Assembly (NCBI RefSeq): GCF_000813725.1
Contig: NZ_JWLD01000002.1
Coordinates: forward strand, 248,001 to 312,000
Length of the DNA stretch: 64,000 nt
Source of the DNA: Leisingera sp. ANG-Vp
GTDB taxonomy: Bacteria; Pseudomonadota; Alphaproteobacteria; Rhodobacterales; Rhodobacteraceae
Reading direction: 5' to 3'
Shown: positions 18,539 through 28,733 of the stretch, piece after piece
How the letters are laid out: every line of letters starts with the position of its first letter
Numbering within the stretch: the stretch's first letter is position 1
Translations under genes and position numbers: made by a program
Notes under the pieces: model-generated
Database searches by the model: none
Seen by the model: only the letters and a program-made list of their open reading frames with translations
What the model was told of the DNA's origin: nothing

Positions 18539-19351
18539 ATGACCCAAAATGTGCTGGACAAGATCAAGGCCTACAAGCTTGAGGAAGTGGCCGCAGACAA
18601 GGCCGCTAAACCGCTTGAAGCGGTGGAAGCGGAAGCCCGCGAAGCCTCGCCCGTGCGCGGCTTCGCCGAAAGCCTGATGCGGGCCAGCCGCGATGGCTAC
18701 GGGCTGATTGCCGAGATCAAAAAGGCCAGCCCCTCCAAAGGCCTGATCCGGCCCGATTTCGAACCCGCAGAACTGGCCAAAGCCTATGAGGCCGGCGGCG
18801 CCACATGCCTTTCGGTCCTCACCGACACCCCCAGCTTTCAAGGGGCGAAGGACTTCCTCACCCAGGCCCGTGAAGCCTGCGCCCTGCCTGCGCTGCGCAA
18901 GGACTTCATGTATGACACCTACCAGGTCGCGGAAGCCCGTGCCCTGGGCGCCGATTGCATTCTGATCATTCTTGCCTCGGTTTCCGACGCACAGGCTCAG
19001 GAACTGGAGGCCAGCGCGTTTGAATGGGGCATGGATGTGCTGCTGGAAGTGCATGACGCCGAAGAGCTGGAGCGCGCCTGCGCCCTCAAGTCGCCGCTGA
19101 TGGGGATCAATAACCGCAATCTCAAAACGTTTGAGACCACGCTGGACACCACCCGCGAACTGTCCCGCATGGTGCCCGCAGACCGCACCATTGTCTGCGA
19201 GAGCGGCTTGTTCACGCCAGAGGATCTGAGCGATATGGCCCGCTACGGCGCCCGCACCTTCCTGATCGGCGAAAGCCTGATGCGCCAGGATGACGTGGCC
19301 GGCGCAACCCGTTCGTTGCTGGCCAACCCACTGATGCCCGGCGCAATGTAA
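18539..19351 (+). CDS. trpC: Indole-3-glycerol phosphate synthase
   Basis: TrpC closes the indole ring, converting carboxyphenylamino-deoxyribulose phosphate to indoleglycerol phosphate. The 270-residue TIM barrel contains [19 protein letters not shown] with two active-site Lys and the phosphate contact, [40 protein letters not shown] with catalytic Lys, [24 protein letters not shown] and [12 protein letters not shown]. An ATG 18 bases earlier overlaps the ung stop, but GGAGG lies 8 bases before the later ATG and the family homology begins there, so the later start is chosen. It ends 16 bases before moaC. Confidence 0.96.
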   Translation: MTQNVLDKIKAYKLEEVAADKAAKPLEAVEAEAREASPVRGFAESLMRASRDGYGLIAEIKKASPSKGLIRPDFEPAELAKAYEAGGATCLSVLTDTPSFQGAKDFLTQAREACALPALRKDFMYDTYQVAEARALGADCILIILASVSDAQAQELEASAFEWGMDVLLEVHDAEELERACALKSPLMGINNRNLKTFETTLDTTRELSRMVPADRTIVCESGLFTPEDLSDMARYGARTFLIGESLMRQDDVAGATRSLLANPLMPGAM

Positions 19352-19367
19352 TTCAAGGAGTTAGGCC

Positions 19368-19838
19368 ATGAGCCTCACCCACTTTGACACCAAGGGCGAC
19401 GCCCATATGGTTGATGTCTCTGACAAGGCCGTGACCTCCCGCATCGCGACCGCAGAGGGCCATGTCACCATGGCACAGGAGACCTATGCGATCATCTCCG
19501 AAGGCCGCGCCAAGAAAGGCGATGTGCTGTCGGTTGCACGGCTGGCGGGCATCATGGGGGCCAAGAAAACACCCGATTTGATCCCCCTCTGCCATCCGTT
19601 GCCGGTCACCAAAGTAGCGGTCGAACTGACACTGGATCCGGATCTTCCCGGAGTCCGGATCGAAGCCACCGTCAAAACCACTGGCCAGACCGGCGTGGAG
19701 ATGGAAGCGCTCACTGCGGTCTCAACCGCTGCATTGACCGTTTATGACATGGCCAAGGCCGTGGACAAGGCCATGCAGATCGGCGGCATTCGCGTCACCC
19801 TAAAAGATGGCGGAAAATCAGGCAGGTACGAGGCATAA
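19368..19838 (+). CDS. moaC: Cyclic pyranopterin monophosphate synthase
   Basis: MoaC catalyses the second half of the first step of molybdenum cofactor synthesis, forming cyclic pyranopterin monophosphate. The 156-residue product shows the family blocks [50 protein letters not shown] and [24 protein letters not shown], the last holding the conserved active-site Lys and Asp. Length is typical. AAGGAG precedes the ATG. Its stop is immediately followed by the moeA start with no spacer, so the two are coupled. Confidence 0.97.
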   Translation: MSLTHFDTKGDAHMVDVSDKAVTSRIATAEGHVTMAQETYAIISEGRAKKGDVLSVARLAGIMGAKKTPDLIPLCHPLPVTKVAVELTLDPDLPGVRIEATVKTTGQTGVEMEALTAVSTAALTVYDMAKAVDKAMQIGGIRVTLKDGGKSGRYEA

Positions 19839-21011
19839 ATGATTCCGGTCAGCGAAGCCCGCGCGCATCTTCTATCGCTTGTTGAGCGGCTGGAAACTGA
19901 AGATGTTCCCTTGGCCGAAGCCTCCGGCCGTGTTCTGGCACACGATGTGCAAGCCCGCCGCGACCAGCCTCCGTTTTCGGCTTCTGCCATGGATGGCTAT
20001 GCGGTGAATGCCGCCGAGGTCGAGCTGCACGCGATGTTCAAGGTGATCGGCGAAGCTGCCGCCGGGCATGGGTTCGAGGGCAAGATCGGCGCAGGGCAAG
20101 CCGTACGGATCTTTACTGGCGCACCCGTACCGGAAGGCGCAAGTTTTGTTGTTATTCAAGAGGATGTGACACGCAGCGGCGACCTGATCACCATCACGGA
20201 TGAGCCCGGCGCAAACACCAACATCCGTCCCCGCGGCGGTGATTTTCAGGACGGCCAGATCATTGGCGCCCCCAAGCTTTTGGCCCCGGCTGATGTGGCG
20301 CTTCTCGCTGCCATGAACATCGCCACAGTTCCAGTTACCCGCCGCCCGGAAGTCGCCCTGATTTCCACAGGCGACGAATTGGTGATGCCTGGCGGCACGC
20401 CTGGCCCGGATCAAATCATCGCCTCCAACACGTTCGGCCTCAAAGCGATGCTGGAAGACCTTGGCGCCCGTGCCCGCATCCTGCCGATCGCGCGCGATAC
20501 AGAGAGTTCGTTGCGCACTGCCTTTGAACTCGCCGAAGGTGCCGACCTTATTGTGACGATTGGCGGTGCCTCCGTCGGCGATCATGATCTGGTTGGAAAA
20601 GTTGCGGCGGATCTGGGCATGGAGCGCAGTTTCTACAAGGTCGCCATGCGCCCCGGCAAGCCGTTGATGGCGGGCCGGCTCAATGGTGCAGCCATGGCCG
20701 GGCTTCCCGGAAATCCGGTGTCGGCGATGGTTTGCGGCCACATTTTCCTCGCTCCTATGATCCGCGCTTTGCTCGGGCTGGCTGCTGAAGACCAGCACCC
20801 AAGGACAGCAATCCTGACGGAGTCCCTGGCTGCAAATGGTCCTCGGGAACATTACATGCGGGCACTGGCTGAAGCTGGATCTATCAAGGCCTTCGCCAAT
20901 CAGGACAGCTCGCTTCTCACGGTGCTGAGCAGCGCCAATGCCCTGCTGATCCGCCCGCCCAACGATCCTGCACGCGAAGCAGGCGAAGAAGTGCAATACA
21001 TCCCTATCTAG
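19839..21011 (+). CDS. moeA: Molybdopterin molybdotransferase
   Basis: MoeA inserts molybdate into adenylylated molybdopterin. The 390-residue product shows the N-terminal PPFSASAMDGYAVN motif, the FTGAPVPEGASFVVIQEDV domain, RRPEVALISTGDELVMPG, the MPT-binding-like TIGGASVGDHDLV and KPLMAGRLNGAAMAGLPGNPVSAMV. The C-terminal beta domain follows. Its ATG directly abuts the moaC TAA. It is the last gene before the lexA promoter. Confidence 0.95.
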   Translation: MIPVSEARAHLLSLVERLETEDVPLAEASGRVLAHDVQARRDQPPFSASAMDGYAVNAAEVELHAMFKVIGEAAAGHGFEGKIGAGQAVRIFTGAPVPEGASFVVIQEDVTRSGDLITITDEPGANTNIRPRGGDFQDGQIIGAPKLLAPADVALLAAMNIATVPVTRRPEVALISTGDELVMPGGTPGPDQIIASNTFGLKAMLEDLGARARILPIARDTESSLRTAFELAEGADLIVTIGGASVGDHDLVGKVAADLGMERSFYKVAMRPGKPLMAGRLNGAAMAGLPGNPVSAMVCGHIFLAPMIRALLGLAAEDQHPRTAILTESLAANGPREHYMRALAEAGSIKAFANQDSSLLTVLSSANALLIRPPNDPAREAGEEVQYIPI

Positions 21012-21097
21012 CCCAGGTTTTGCTGTGCGAATTTGCACTCTTTCGCGTGCGTGCACTTTCGTGCGCCGCTTGATAACGGCTTCATGATACCTCCATA

Positions 21098-21126
21098 TTG
21101 ACACAAAACGTGAACATGCGTAGAAC
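21098..21126 (+). promoter_or_regulatory. lexA promoter with overlapping SOS box
   Basis: TTGACA (21098-21103) and TAGAAC (21121-21126) are spaced by 17 bases. GAAC-N7-GAAC (21112-21126), read on the other strand as GTTC-N7-GTTC, is a perfect match to the alphaproteobacterial LexA box and covers the -10 element. LexA bound here would block its own promoter. Confidence 0.88.
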
Positions 21127-21158
21127 AAAAGAAAACTTGAGGCCTGGAGGGAGCGGCG

Positions 21159-21866
21159 ATGCTCACAAAAAAGCAACTTCAACTGCTGGAATTCATTCAT
21201 AAACGCCTGCAGCGCGACGGTGTTCCGCCCAGTTTTGATGAAATGAAGGTCGAATTGGACCTGCGCTCCAAGTCGGGCATCCACCGTTTGATCACCGCTT
21301 TGGAAGAACGCGGTTTCATTCGGCGCCTGCCGCACCGGGCGCGTGCCATTGAGATCATCCGCCTGCCCGAAAGCCTAGGCGGCGATCCGGAAGCGCAAGG
21401 GTTCTCCCCAAAGGTAGTCGACGGCGGACAAAGCAGAGGCATGTCCCCTGCTCCGGCCGCTTCGGATCCGATGCGCCAGGCTGCAGTGGAACTTCCGGTG
21501 ATGGGCCGGATTGCCGCTGGCGTGCCGATTGAGGCAATCAGCCAGGTCTCTCATCAGGTGGCCGTGCCTGGCGGTATGATTGCCCCGAATGGCCAGCATT
21601 TTGCGCTGGAAGTGAAGGGCGACTCGATGATCGAAGCCGGGATCAATGACGGCGACATCGTGGTGATCCGGGAAACCGGAGCAGCAGACAACGGTGATAT
21701 CGTTGTCGCCCTGGTAGAGGGTCAGGAAGCCACTTTGAAATATTATCACCGTCAAGGCGGCACGATCGCACTGCAGGCCGCCAACCCGGCCTATGAAACC
21801 CGCCGCTACCCCGAGAACAAAGTTCAGGTTCAGGGCCGTCTTGTCGGTTTGATCCGAACCTATTGA
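21159..21866 (+). CDS. lexA: LexA repressor
   Basis: LexA represses SOS genes and is inactivated by RecA-stimulated self-cleavage. The 235-residue product has an N-terminal winged helix ([18 protein letters not shown] ... [18 protein letters not shown]) and a C-terminal S24 peptidase domain. The Ala120-Gly121 scissile bond sits in GRIAAGVP. Ser156 ([11 protein letters not shown]) and Lys194 (EATLKYYH) form the catalytic dyad. The linker is longer than in E. coli LexA, as usual in alphaproteobacteria. GGAGGGAGCGGCG precedes the ATG. Its own SOS box lies about 33-47 bases upstream. Its last 7 bases overlap the end of convergent comEC. Confidence 0.97.
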   Translation: MLTKKQLQLLEFIHKRLQRDGVPPSFDEMKVELDLRSKSGIHRLITALEERGFIRRLPHRARAIEIIRLPESLGGDPEAQGFSPKVVDGGQSRGMSPAPAASDPMRQAAVELPVMGRIAAGVPIEAISQVSHQVAVPGGMIAPNGQHFALEVKGDSMIEAGINDGDIVVIRETGAADNGDIVVALVEGQEATLKYYHRQGGTIALQAANPAYETRRYPENKVQVQGRLVGLIRTY

Positions 21867-23935
21867 CGTGAGTTTCCCGGACGGCGGAACAGCCTTCGAA
21901 GGCGGGCGATCTTCTCGCCTTCCGGCTGCCAGTTCGTCCATAATCTCTCCCCTGCAACATCGCGGGCCGTCAGCATGCCGGCGTTCCTGCTCAGCGCAAT
22001 GCTGCCTGTCTGCCACATTACTTTGGGTGTGAGTATCAGACAGTCCTGGAGCTGCTTTGCCTCGACAGTCGAAACGATTATTTCTTCGTTTTTACAATCT
22101 TCTATGGCAGAAAGCTTGCGCTCTCCTGGCGCGTGAATCAGCTGAAACCCCGGCCCTTGCCACGCGGGCAATTCTGCTGCGAAACCCTGCCAGCGCGCGG
22201 CAGCATCTGCCTGGATGGCCGGATCCCCATCATTTTCGAGCCAGATTCCTGCTGTAAACCCTTGCCCTTTTGCCCGCGAAAGGGCCCGGCCGTCCGCCTC
22301 CATCACCCCGATCAGGCCCCCGGAGTCGGCAATCAGAACGTCCGGCCGCTCGCCGCCTGCCCAGACAGCCAGAGCAGCAGCCGCAGGCACAAGGCCCGCC
22401 GCGCGCAGCCGTCCCTGCCAGATCACGGCAATCAGCGCGCCCGACGTAAGCAGCGGCAGCACCCAGATGCCCGGCGCCGGCACATGGGACAAGGCGCCAT
22501 CCAGGCTGGAGGCAAAGCGCGCCACACCTAGGATCCAGTCCAAACCCCATTGCATCACTTTCAGGCCGATGCCCTCGAGCCCAAAGGGCGCGAGACATAC
22601 TGCCAGCACAGCTGACGGAATGACAACAGACCCCATGACCGGCACCGCCAGCAAGTTGGCCAGCAGCCCGTAGTGCGGAATGGTGTTGAAATGGGCTGCC
22701 GCAAAGGGGGCTGTTGCCGCGCCGGCCACTGCTGATGAGATCACCAAAGCGGTGACAGGACGCAGCCAGCGCGGTCCAAGCGGAACATCACTGTCACGCA
22801 ACCCGGCAAAGACCGCCACAAGGGCAGCAGTAGCTGCAAAACTCATCTGAAATCCTGGGCTCAACAGGCTTTCGGGCCGCCGCAGCAAGACAATCACCGC
22901 CGCCGCCGCGACTGCCCGCAAGGTGATGGCCCGGCGGTTCAAAAGCACTGCTCCCAGCATCACAGCCACCATAATGTAGGCCCGTTCAGTCGCGACATTC
23001 CCGCCTGATAGTGCCAAATAGCCGGCTCCTGCGGCCAGTGCTGCAAGGGCAGCCAGTTTCTTTACCGGCCAGCGCAGGGCGAGCGGTGGAGCCAGGCAAA
23101 ACGCACCGCGCACGGCGGCAAAGATAAAACCAGTCAGCAGCCCCATATGCAGGCCGGAAATTGCCAGCAGATGGGCTAGGTTGCTTTGCCGCAACGCTGT
23201 CAGTGTCTGGTCGCCGACACCACTGCGGTCGCCCGCGGTAATTGCTGCCGCAAAGCCGCCTGTGTCGCCAGGAATACGATGCTGCAAGTACTGCGCCAAA
23301 CTGCGCCGAAGGCGTTCGACGGGCATCCCGTCCCCAGGCGCCTCGCTCAGCAGAACCGGAACCCGCGTATAGCCAAGGCCGCCCAGTTGCTTGAACCAGG
23401 CATGACGGCGGAAATCAAAGCCGCCAGGCTCTGCAGGCCCTTGCGGCGGCAGCAGATGCGCCGTGGTCATTACCCATGCGCCAGGAGGCGGCACCTCGGA
23501 CGGCCCCTTCAGCGAAATCCGGACCCGGGCAGGTGTGTCCTCAGCCGCCACCCGGGCCAGCCGGACCTGGTCAAGTGTCAGCCGCAGTGTATCGGTCGGT
23601 GACCGGTCCACCGACACGACCCGTCCTTCAACCGGGCCATAGTAGCGGAAGTCCAGGACTGGTGCCGCGACCCAATGCGCGCGCGCGCCGGCAAGGCACA
23701 GCCCGGCAGCCGCAAAAGCAGGCGCCCAGCACAGAAAGGCAAAAGGCCGGGGCCGCAACGCAAAGAATGCACACAGCAGCGAAACCGCTGCGGCTGCGGC
23801 AAAGGCTGCGATACCCGGTTCGGATTTCAGAGAAAAGTAGCCCCCGATCCCGGCGCCGAGAAACACCGGAATCCACGGAAACAAATACCCCCGCTGCGTC
23901 TGCAGCGAGTCTGCGATGGTTGCGCTGAGCCGCAT
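21860..23935 (-). CDS. comEC: ComEC/Rec2 family DNA-uptake channel protein
   Basis: The 691-residue polytopic membrane protein matches ComEC/Rec2, the inner-membrane channel that moves single-stranded DNA during natural transformation. It shows an N-terminal helix pair, a DUF4131-type soluble segment ([21 protein letters not shown] ...) and the competence domain with [19 protein letters not shown] and [18 protein letters not shown]. Several further helices follow. The C-terminus is short, and the metallo-beta-lactamase-like domain seems reduced to fragments ([22 protein letters not shown]) without an HxHxDH motif. The frame is open 122 codons further into gltX; the start at MRLSATIAD with a GGCGGGGGG site is preferred because upstream codons are antisense gltX. 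Confidence 0.88.
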   Translation of the reverse strand: MRLSATIADSLQTQRGYLFPWIPVFLGAGIGGYFSLKSEPGIAAFAAAAAVSLLCAFFALRPRPFAFLCWAPAFAAAGLCLAGARAHWVAAPVLDFRYYGPVEGRVVSVDRSPTDTLRLTLDQVRLARVAAEDTPARVRISLKGPSEVPPPGAWVMTTAHLLPPQGPAEPGGFDFRRHAWFKQLGGLGYTRVPVLLSEAPGDGMPVERLRRSLAQYLQHRIPGDTGGFAAAITAGDRSGVGDQTLTALRQSNLAHLLAISGLHMGLLTGFIFAAVRGAFCLAPPLALRWPVKKLAALAALAAGAGYLALSGGNVATERAYIMVAVMLGAVLLNRRAITLRAVAAAAVIVLLRRPESLLSPGFQMSFAATAALVAVFAGLRDSDVPLGPRWLRPVTALVISSAVAGAATAPFAAAHFNTIPHYGLLANLLAVPVMGSVVIPSAVLAVCLAPFGLEGIGLKVMQWGLDWILGVARFASSLDGALSHVPAPGIWVLPLLTSGALIAVIWQGRLRAAGLVPAAAALAVWAGGERPDVLIADSGGLIGVMEADGRALSRAKGQGFTAGIWLENDGDPAIQADAAARWQGFAAELPAWQGPGFQLIHAPGERKLSAIEDCKNEEIIVSTVEAKQLQDCLILTPKVMWQTGSIALSRNAGMLTARDVAGERLWTNWQPEGEKIARLRRLFRRPGNSRQ

Positions 23936-24014
23936 GCTTGCCCCCCGCCTTCTGGCCCGGTAGACAGGCGGAAACACTAAGCCTCTGATGGTTTCCAAAA
24001 GGTAAATCCCGCAC

Positions 24015-25415
24015 ATGACCCAACCGGTTGTCACCCGTTTCGCGCCCTCTCCCACCGGCTTTCTGCACATTGGCGGCGCCCGCACCGCGCTGTTCAACTG
24101 GCTGTTTGCCCGCGGCCGCGGCGGCAAGTTCCTGCTGCGCATAGAAGACACCGACCGGGAGCGTTCCACTCCGGAAGCCACCGCGGCGATTTTGCAAGGC
24201 ATGGAATGGCTCGGTCTGGACCACGACGGTGACGTGATCAGCCAATTCGAAGGCGCGGACCGCCATGCCGAAGTGGCTAAACAACTGCTGGCCGAGGGCA
24301 AAGCCTACAAATGCTTTGCCACCCAGGACGAAATCGCCGCCTTCCGCGAGCAGGCCAAGGCCGAGGGAAAATCCACCCTTTACCGTTCGCCATGGCGGGA
24401 CGCGGATGCCTCCAGCCATCCTGACATGCCTTATGTGATCCGCATCAAGGCGCCGCAAAGCGGCGTTACCGTTATCAAAGATCAGGTGCAGGGCGATGTG
24501 ACCATTAAGAATGAGCAGCTGGACGACATGATCCTGCTGCGGTCGGACGGCACGCCGGTCTACATGCTGGCGGTTGTGGTGGACGACCACGATATGGGCG
24601 TCACCCATGTGATCCGCGGCGACGATCACCTGAACAATGCCGCCCGGCAGATGATGATCTATGAGGCGATGGGCTGGGACGTGCCGGTCTGGGCGCATAT
24701 CCCCCTGATCCATGGGCCGGACGGCAAAAAGCTCAGCAAACGCCATGGCGCGCTGGGGGCGCAGGAATACCAGGCAATGGGCTATCCGGCTGCCGGTATG
24801 CGGAACTATCTGGCCCGCCTCGGCTGGTCCCACGGCGATGACGAATTTTTTACGGACGAACAGGCCAAAGCGTGGTTTGACTTTGACGGTATCGGCAAAA
24901 GCCCGGCCCGTTTCGACACCAAGAAGCTGGAAAACCTCTGCGGCCAGCATATCGCCGTTAGCGACGACGCCGCACTGCGGCAAGAGATTGAGGCCTACTT
25001 GGCGGCCGCTGGCCAGGACGGTCTGAATGACGCGCAGTCACAGGGGTTGGAAACTGCGATGTATTGCCTCAAGGACCGCGCCCGCACCTTCCCTGAACTG
25101 CTTGAAAAAGCGCATTTTATCCTTGCTTCACGGCCAATTGACCGGGATGCGAAGGCAGAAAAAGCCCTGTCTACTGTATCCGATGGTATACTGGGTGAAT
25201 TGACGCCGCAGCTGCAAAATGCTAGCTGGGTCCGAGACGATCTGGAGGCGCTTCTGAACGAGTTCGCGGAAGCCCAGGGTACCAAGTTCGGCAAGCTGGC
25301 CGGCCCCTTGCGGGCTGTGCTCGCGGGCCGCGCAGTAACGCCTTCGGTGTTTGACATGATGCTGATTCTGGGCCGCGAGGAAACCTTGGCCCGGCTCGCA
25401 GACGCAACGGGCTGA
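24015..25415 (+). CDS. gltX: Glutamyl-tRNA synthetase
   Basis: GltX charges tRNA-Glu. The 466-residue class I synthetase has the HIGH-type motif in [22 protein letters not shown] (HIGG), the [11 protein letters not shown] segment, the KMSKS counterpart KKLSKRHG and a C-terminal helical anticodon-binding region. Length is normal for bacterial GluRS. It starts 79 bases from the divergent comEC start, so the two promoters share a short region. A gltA gene follows in the same direction. Confidence 0.96.
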   Translation: MTQPVVTRFAPSPTGFLHIGGARTALFNWLFARGRGGKFLLRIEDTDRERSTPEATAAILQGMEWLGLDHDGDVISQFEGADRHAEVAKQLLAEGKAYKCFATQDEIAAFREQAKAEGKSTLYRSPWRDADASSHPDMPYVIRIKAPQSGVTVIKDQVQGDVTIKNEQLDDMILLRSDGTPVYMLAVVVDDHDMGVTHVIRGDDHLNNAARQMMIYEAMGWDVPVWAHIPLIHGPDGKKLSKRHGALGAQEYQAMGYPAAGMRNYLARLGWSHGDDEFFTDEQAKAWFDFDGIGKSPARFDTKKLENLCGQHIAVSDDAALRQEIEAYLAAAGQDGLNDAQSQGLETAMYCLKDRARTFPELLEKAHFILASRPIDRDAKAEKALSTVSDGILGELTPQLQNASWVRDDLEALLNEFAEAQGTKFGKLAGPLRAVLAGRAVTPSVFDMMLILGREETLARLADATG

Positions 25416-25460
25416 AACCGGTCATTAACTCCCGGGTAAGCCTGTTTTGATACGACAACC

Positions 25461-25480
25461 CCTGCGCGAACTCGCGCAGG
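25461..25480 (+). other. Hairpin between gltX and gltA
   Basis: Perfect 8-bp stem CCTGCGCG/CGCGCAGG with loop AACT, 45 bases after gltX. No T-tract follows, so it is at best a weak terminator or an mRNA-end structure. Confidence 0.4.
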
Positions 25481-25542
25481 TGCTGCCCGCATGAAGAGGC
25501 CCCGAGCGGCAGCTTTCGTGCCTGTAACAGGAAGGGACATCC

Positions 25543-26838
25543 ATGACCGAGACACAGAAATCTGCCACGCTCAGCCTGAACGGCGAAACCTATGAGCTGC
25601 CCATTTTCTCGCCAACGGCCGGGCCCGATGTTCTCGACATCCGCAAGCTCTATGCGCAGGCAGGTGTGTTCACTTACGATCCGGGGTTCACCTCGACCGC
25701 CAGCTGCGACAGCACCATCACCTATATCGACGGCGGCAAGGGCGAGCTTCTGCACCGCGGCTACCCGATCGACCAGCTGGCGTCGAAATCCCATTACCTC
25801 GAGGTTTGCTACCTGCTGCTCTACGGTGAACTGCCGACCGCAGCCCAGCTTGAAGACTTCGAGACGCGTGTGACCCGTCACACCATGGTGCATGAGCAGA
25901 TGCACAACTTCTTCCGCGGCTTCCGCCGCGACGCGCACCCGATGGCGACCTTGGTGGGCGTGGTTGGCGCCATGTCGGCCTTCTATCACGACTCGCTGGA
26001 CGTGACCGACCCCTGGCAGCGCGAAGTGGCCGCCGTGCGCCTGATCGCCAAGCTGCCGACCATCGCCGCGATGGCCTATAAATACTCGATTGGCCAGCCG
26101 TTTGTGTATCCGAAGAACGACCTCGATTATTCGGCAAACTTCCTGCACATGTGCTTCTCGGTGCCTTCCGAAGAATACCATGTGAACCCGATCCTGAGCC
26201 GCGCGATGGACCGGATCTTCATCCTGCACGCCGACCATGAGCAGAATGCGTCGACCTCGACCGTCCGCCTCGCCTCCTCTTCAGGCGCAAACCCGTTTGC
26301 CTGTATCGCGGCCGGCATTGCCTGCCTTTGGGGCCCTGCCCACGGTGGCGCCAACCAGGCCTGCCTGGAAATGCTCAAGGAAATCGGTTCCGTCGACCGC
26401 ATCCCGGAGTTCATCGAACGCGCCAAGGACAAGAACGATCCGTTCCGCCTGATGGGCTTTGGCCACCGCGTCTACAAGAACACCGACCCGCGCGCCAAAG
26501 TGCTGAAGCAGTCCGCGGATGAAGTGCTGGAACTGCTGGGCGTCGAAGACAACCCGCTTTTGCAGGTTGCCAAGGAGCTGGAACAGACCGCTCTGAACGA
26601 TCCCTATTTCATTGAGAAGAAGCTGTTCCCGAACGTCGACTTCTATTCGGGCATCATCCTGGAGGCGATGGGCTTCCCGACCTCGATGTTCACCCCGATC
26701 TTTGCGCTGTCGCGCACCGTCGGCTGGATCTCGCAGTGGAAAGAAATGATCGCCGATCCTCAGAACAAGATCGGCCGCCCGCGCCAGCTGTATCTGGGTG
26801 AGACCATGCGCGACTACACAGACATCGAAAAGCGCTGA
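25543..26838 (+). CDS. gltA: Citrate synthase
   Basis: GltA condenses acetyl-CoA and oxaloacetate. The 431-residue type II citrate synthase carries [17 protein letters not shown], the [21 protein letters not shown] segment with one catalytic His, [17 protein letters not shown] with the second, [18 protein letters not shown], the catalytic Asp in NVDFYSG, and an SQWKEMIAD ... RPRQLYLG end. Length matches hexameric Gram-negative enzymes, which are inhibited by NADH. GGAAGGGACATCC precedes the ATG. A strong terminator follows. Confidence 0.97.
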   Translation: MTETQKSATLSLNGETYELPIFSPTAGPDVLDIRKLYAQAGVFTYDPGFTSTASCDSTITYIDGGKGELLHRGYPIDQLASKSHYLEVCYLLLYGELPTAAQLEDFETRVTRHTMVHEQMHNFFRGFRRDAHPMATLVGVVGAMSAFYHDSLDVTDPWQREVAAVRLIAKLPTIAAMAYKYSIGQPFVYPKNDLDYSANFLHMCFSVPSEEYHVNPILSRAMDRIFILHADHEQNASTSTVRLASSSGANPFACIAAGIACLWGPAHGGANQACLEMLKEIGSVDRIPEFIERAKDKNDPFRLMGFGHRVYKNTDPRAKVLKQSADEVLELLGVEDNPLLQVAKELEQTALNDPYFIEKKLFPNVDFYSGIILEAMGFPTSMFTPIFALSRTVGWISQWKEMIADPQNKIGRPRQLYLGETMRDYTDIEKR

Positions 26839-26863
26839 CCTTCCAATGCTCTGAAATAGACTG

Positions 26864-26892
26864 AAACGCCCCGTCCTCACGGGGCGTTTTTC
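26864..26892 (+). terminator. Rho-independent terminator of gltA
   Basis: Perfect 10-bp stem (26864-26873 with 26880-26889), loop TCCTCA, followed by TTTTTC, 26 bases after the gltA stop. Confidence 0.88.
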
Positions 26893-27126
26893 ATTTGGGC
26901 TGCGTGGAAAACAGCGCAGTTCCGATCACGTGACCCCGTTTCCCGAAGTCTTTGGAAACAATTCCGCCGCGGGCTTTCTCCGGTTTCAATGGCGGAAACA
27001 TTATCTTGACGAATTTGACTCAAATTCTTCAGCCACATAGGGGGGAATTGTTAACGCTATTTGCAGCCACGGGGTTCAGGGCTTAGTCCTTGCTGCTCTA
27101 GTGGCCTGATACATTGGGACTCATTT

Positions 27127-27204
27127 ATGGAATTTTTAGTCTTGCTTGGCTTAGGCCTCACCATCGGCGCTGTTGCATTGAGTGATGATGACGGTGGTGC
27201 CTGA
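27127..27204 (+). pseudogene. N-terminal hydrophobic segment of a frameshifted RTX gene (or separate 25-codon ORF)
   Basis: ATG at 27127, with GGGA 8 bases upstream, opens a 25-codon frame encoding a hydrophobic helix followed by SDDDGGA and a TGA. The two related RTX genes at 45.8 and 46.9 kb start in the same way: a hydrophobic stretch, then an acidic segment, then RTX repeats. Skipping one base at about 27199 would join this frame to the repeat frame (GG-PEGESITG). The segment is therefore read as the detached start of the gene at 27182-27823. It could be a true frameshift, a sequencing error or, less likely, recoding. Confidence 0.6.
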
Positions 27205-27823
27205 AGGCGAGAGCATCACTGGAACCGATGATCAGGAGGAATTGACCGGAACCGGCCAGAACGACACGATTCAGGGCGGTGCTGGCGATGATGCGATCAG
27301 TGCTGGAAACGGAGACGAGCGGCTGCGCGGCGGCGCTGGCGATGACCTTTTGTCCGGCGGTCTGATGTACGAAGTTCCGCAGGATCAGGCCGCAGATGCG
27401 TTGGATGATTTTCAAAGCGGGCTGGATGTCAGATTCACGCCCGAGTTTTCTTCGGTGTCAGATGACGGTGCCAGTGATACGCTCGTCGGCGGAGACGGCC
27501 TTGACACCCTGATCGCGGGAGACGGTGATGTGCTGACCGGCGGCGGCGGAAGCGGCAATGACTTTGTGACGGGCTATTGGGCTGAAGGAAACACCGCCGC
27601 GGTTGTGACCGACTTTGATTTGGATGAAGACGCGCTGCTTTACTACTACCCGGAAGCCGAGGGCGCACCTGAACTGACAGTGGAAATCGAAGACAACGGA
27701 TCAGGCGGCCAGGATTCAGTTTTGTATGCCGATGGTTCTGCTATCATGCGGATCAATGGCACAGGCGGGACTTTAAGCGTCGACGTGCATGTCAGAGCCG
27801 TCGCATCCTTCGCAGAAATCTAG
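27182..27823 (+). CDS. Small RTX-type calcium-binding repeat protein (5' end frameshifted)
   Basis: The 213-codon frame (GTG start; ATGs at codons 2 and 3) encodes glycine/aspartate nonapeptide repeats of the RTX type, such as GGAGDDAIS and GGAGDDLLSGG. A spacer of about 50 residues and a second repeat block (DTLVGGDGLDTLI) lead to a C-terminal beta-rich domain. RTX repeats fold into calcium-binding beta-rolls, usually on exported proteins. The order repeat block, spacer, second block, tail is shared with the pair at 45.8-47.8 kb. No ribosome site precedes the GTG, and the hydrophobic start lies in another frame just upstream, so the gene is probably disrupted or depends on a frame change. 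No type I secretion genes are nearby. Confidence 0.7.
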   Translation: MMMTVVPEGESITGTDDQEELTGTGQNDTIQGGAGDDAISAGNGDERLRGGAGDDLLSGGLMYEVPQDQAADALDDFQSGLDVRFTPEFSSVSDDGASDTLVGGDGLDTLIAGDGDVLTGGGGSGNDFVTGYWAEGNTAAVVTDFDLDEDALLYYYPEAEGAPELTVEIEDNGSGGQDSVLYADGSAIMRINGTGGTLSVDVHVRAVASFAEI

Positions 27824-27826
27824 CCA

Positions 27827-27855
27827 AGCCCCGCGCAAAACGGTTGCGCGGAGCT
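27827..27855 (+). terminator. Hairpin between convergent RTX and enoyl-CoA hydratase genes
   Basis: Perfect 8-bp stem CCGCGCAA/TTGCGCGG (27831-27838, 27844-27851) with outer pairs AAGC/GCTT across a mismatch, 8 bases after the RTX stop. The tail ATTGATTT is only mildly T-rich. Confidence 0.55.
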
Positions 27856-27862
27856 TATTGAT

Positions 27863-28639
27863 TTAACGTCCCTCGAACTTCGCGGGGCGTTTTTCCATAA
27901 AGGCGGTGACGCCTTCCAGGAAGTCCCGTGTTTTGCCGCATTGCCCTTGCATATGCGCTTCTTCCGAGAGCTGTTCTGCCAGGGTTCTGCCGAAACTTTC
28001 CCGCAGTGCCGATTTAGTGGCTGCAAACGCTTTGCTGGGCCCCTGCGCCAGATAGGCTGCACGTTCCCGCCAGTGGTCCTCGAAACCGGCATCGGGAACA
28101 GCTTCCCAGATCATGCCCCAATCGTTTGCCTGCCGGGCGGTGATCCGGTCGGCAAACAGCGCCGCCCCCGTTGCCTTGGCTAGGCCGATCTGGCGCGGCA
28201 GGAACCACGTGCCGCCGGCATCCGGCATCAGGCCGATCTTGGTGAAAGCCTGCATGAAAAACGCGCTTTCACAAGCTATGACAACGTCCGCCGCCAGCGC
28301 CAGATTGGCCCCGGCCCCGGCAGCCGCACCATTCACTGCGGCCAGCACCGGCACCGGGCAGTCATAAATCGCCTGCAGCATGGGCAGGTATTCATCCCGC
28401 AGCGTGCGCTCCAGATCCAGGCTTCCTGCACTGGCGGCATCGCTTAGATCCTGGCCAGAGCAGAACGCATCTCCGGCGCCGGTCAGAACAACCGCACGCG
28501 CTTCTGCAGCTGCCAGGCGCATCGCATGGGTGATTTCCGCGCGCATCCGGCTGGTCAGCGCGTTTTTGCGCTCCTCCCGGTTCAGGGTGATGACCGCCAG
28601 CCCGCTTTGCAGCGAAAACAGGATTTCCTTATATTCCAT
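27863..28639 (-). CDS. Enoyl-CoA hydratase/isomerase family protein (PaaG-like)
   Basis: The 258-residue crotonase-fold protein has LNREERKNALT at the start, the oxyanion-hole block GAGDAFCSGQDLSD and VNGAAAGAGANLALAADVVIA. The catalytic-Asp segment is GLMPDAGGTWFLPRQIG, where Asp rather than a second Glu is typical of the PaaG branch (ring-1,2-epoxyphenylacetyl-CoA isomerase-like). The C-terminal helices fit the family. No phenylacetate genes are nearby, so the exact substrate is uncertain; a general enoyl-CoA isomerase or hydratase role is possible. It follows ccmH on the same strand after 94 bases. Confidence 0.82.
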   Translation of the reverse strand: MEYKEILFSLQSGLAVITLNREERKNALTSRMRAEITHAMRLAAAEARAVVLTGAGDAFCSGQDLSDAASAGSLDLERTLRDEYLPMLQAIYDCPVPVLAAVNGAAAGAGANLALAADVVIACESAFFMQAFTKIGLMPDAGGTWFLPRQIGLAKATGAALFADRITARQANDWGMIWEAVPDAGFEDHWRERAAYLAQGPSKAFAATKSALRESFGRTLAEQLSEEAHMQGQCGKTRDFLEGVTAFMEKRPAKFEGR

Positions 28640-28733
28640 GGGATTGCCTCACGTAACTTGTGCTAAAGGCGTTGCCCGCCCGGTTCCAGGCATCGTGACG
28701 CAAAGCCGCTCCGCCGGAAAGGCAGACCCGGCG

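Noticed and set aside
23936-24301. 122-codon N-terminal extension of comEC
   Set aside because: It is antisense to gltX and encodes Ser/Arg/Pro-rich filler. A start at 23935 with a GGCGGGGGG site fits ComEC proteins.
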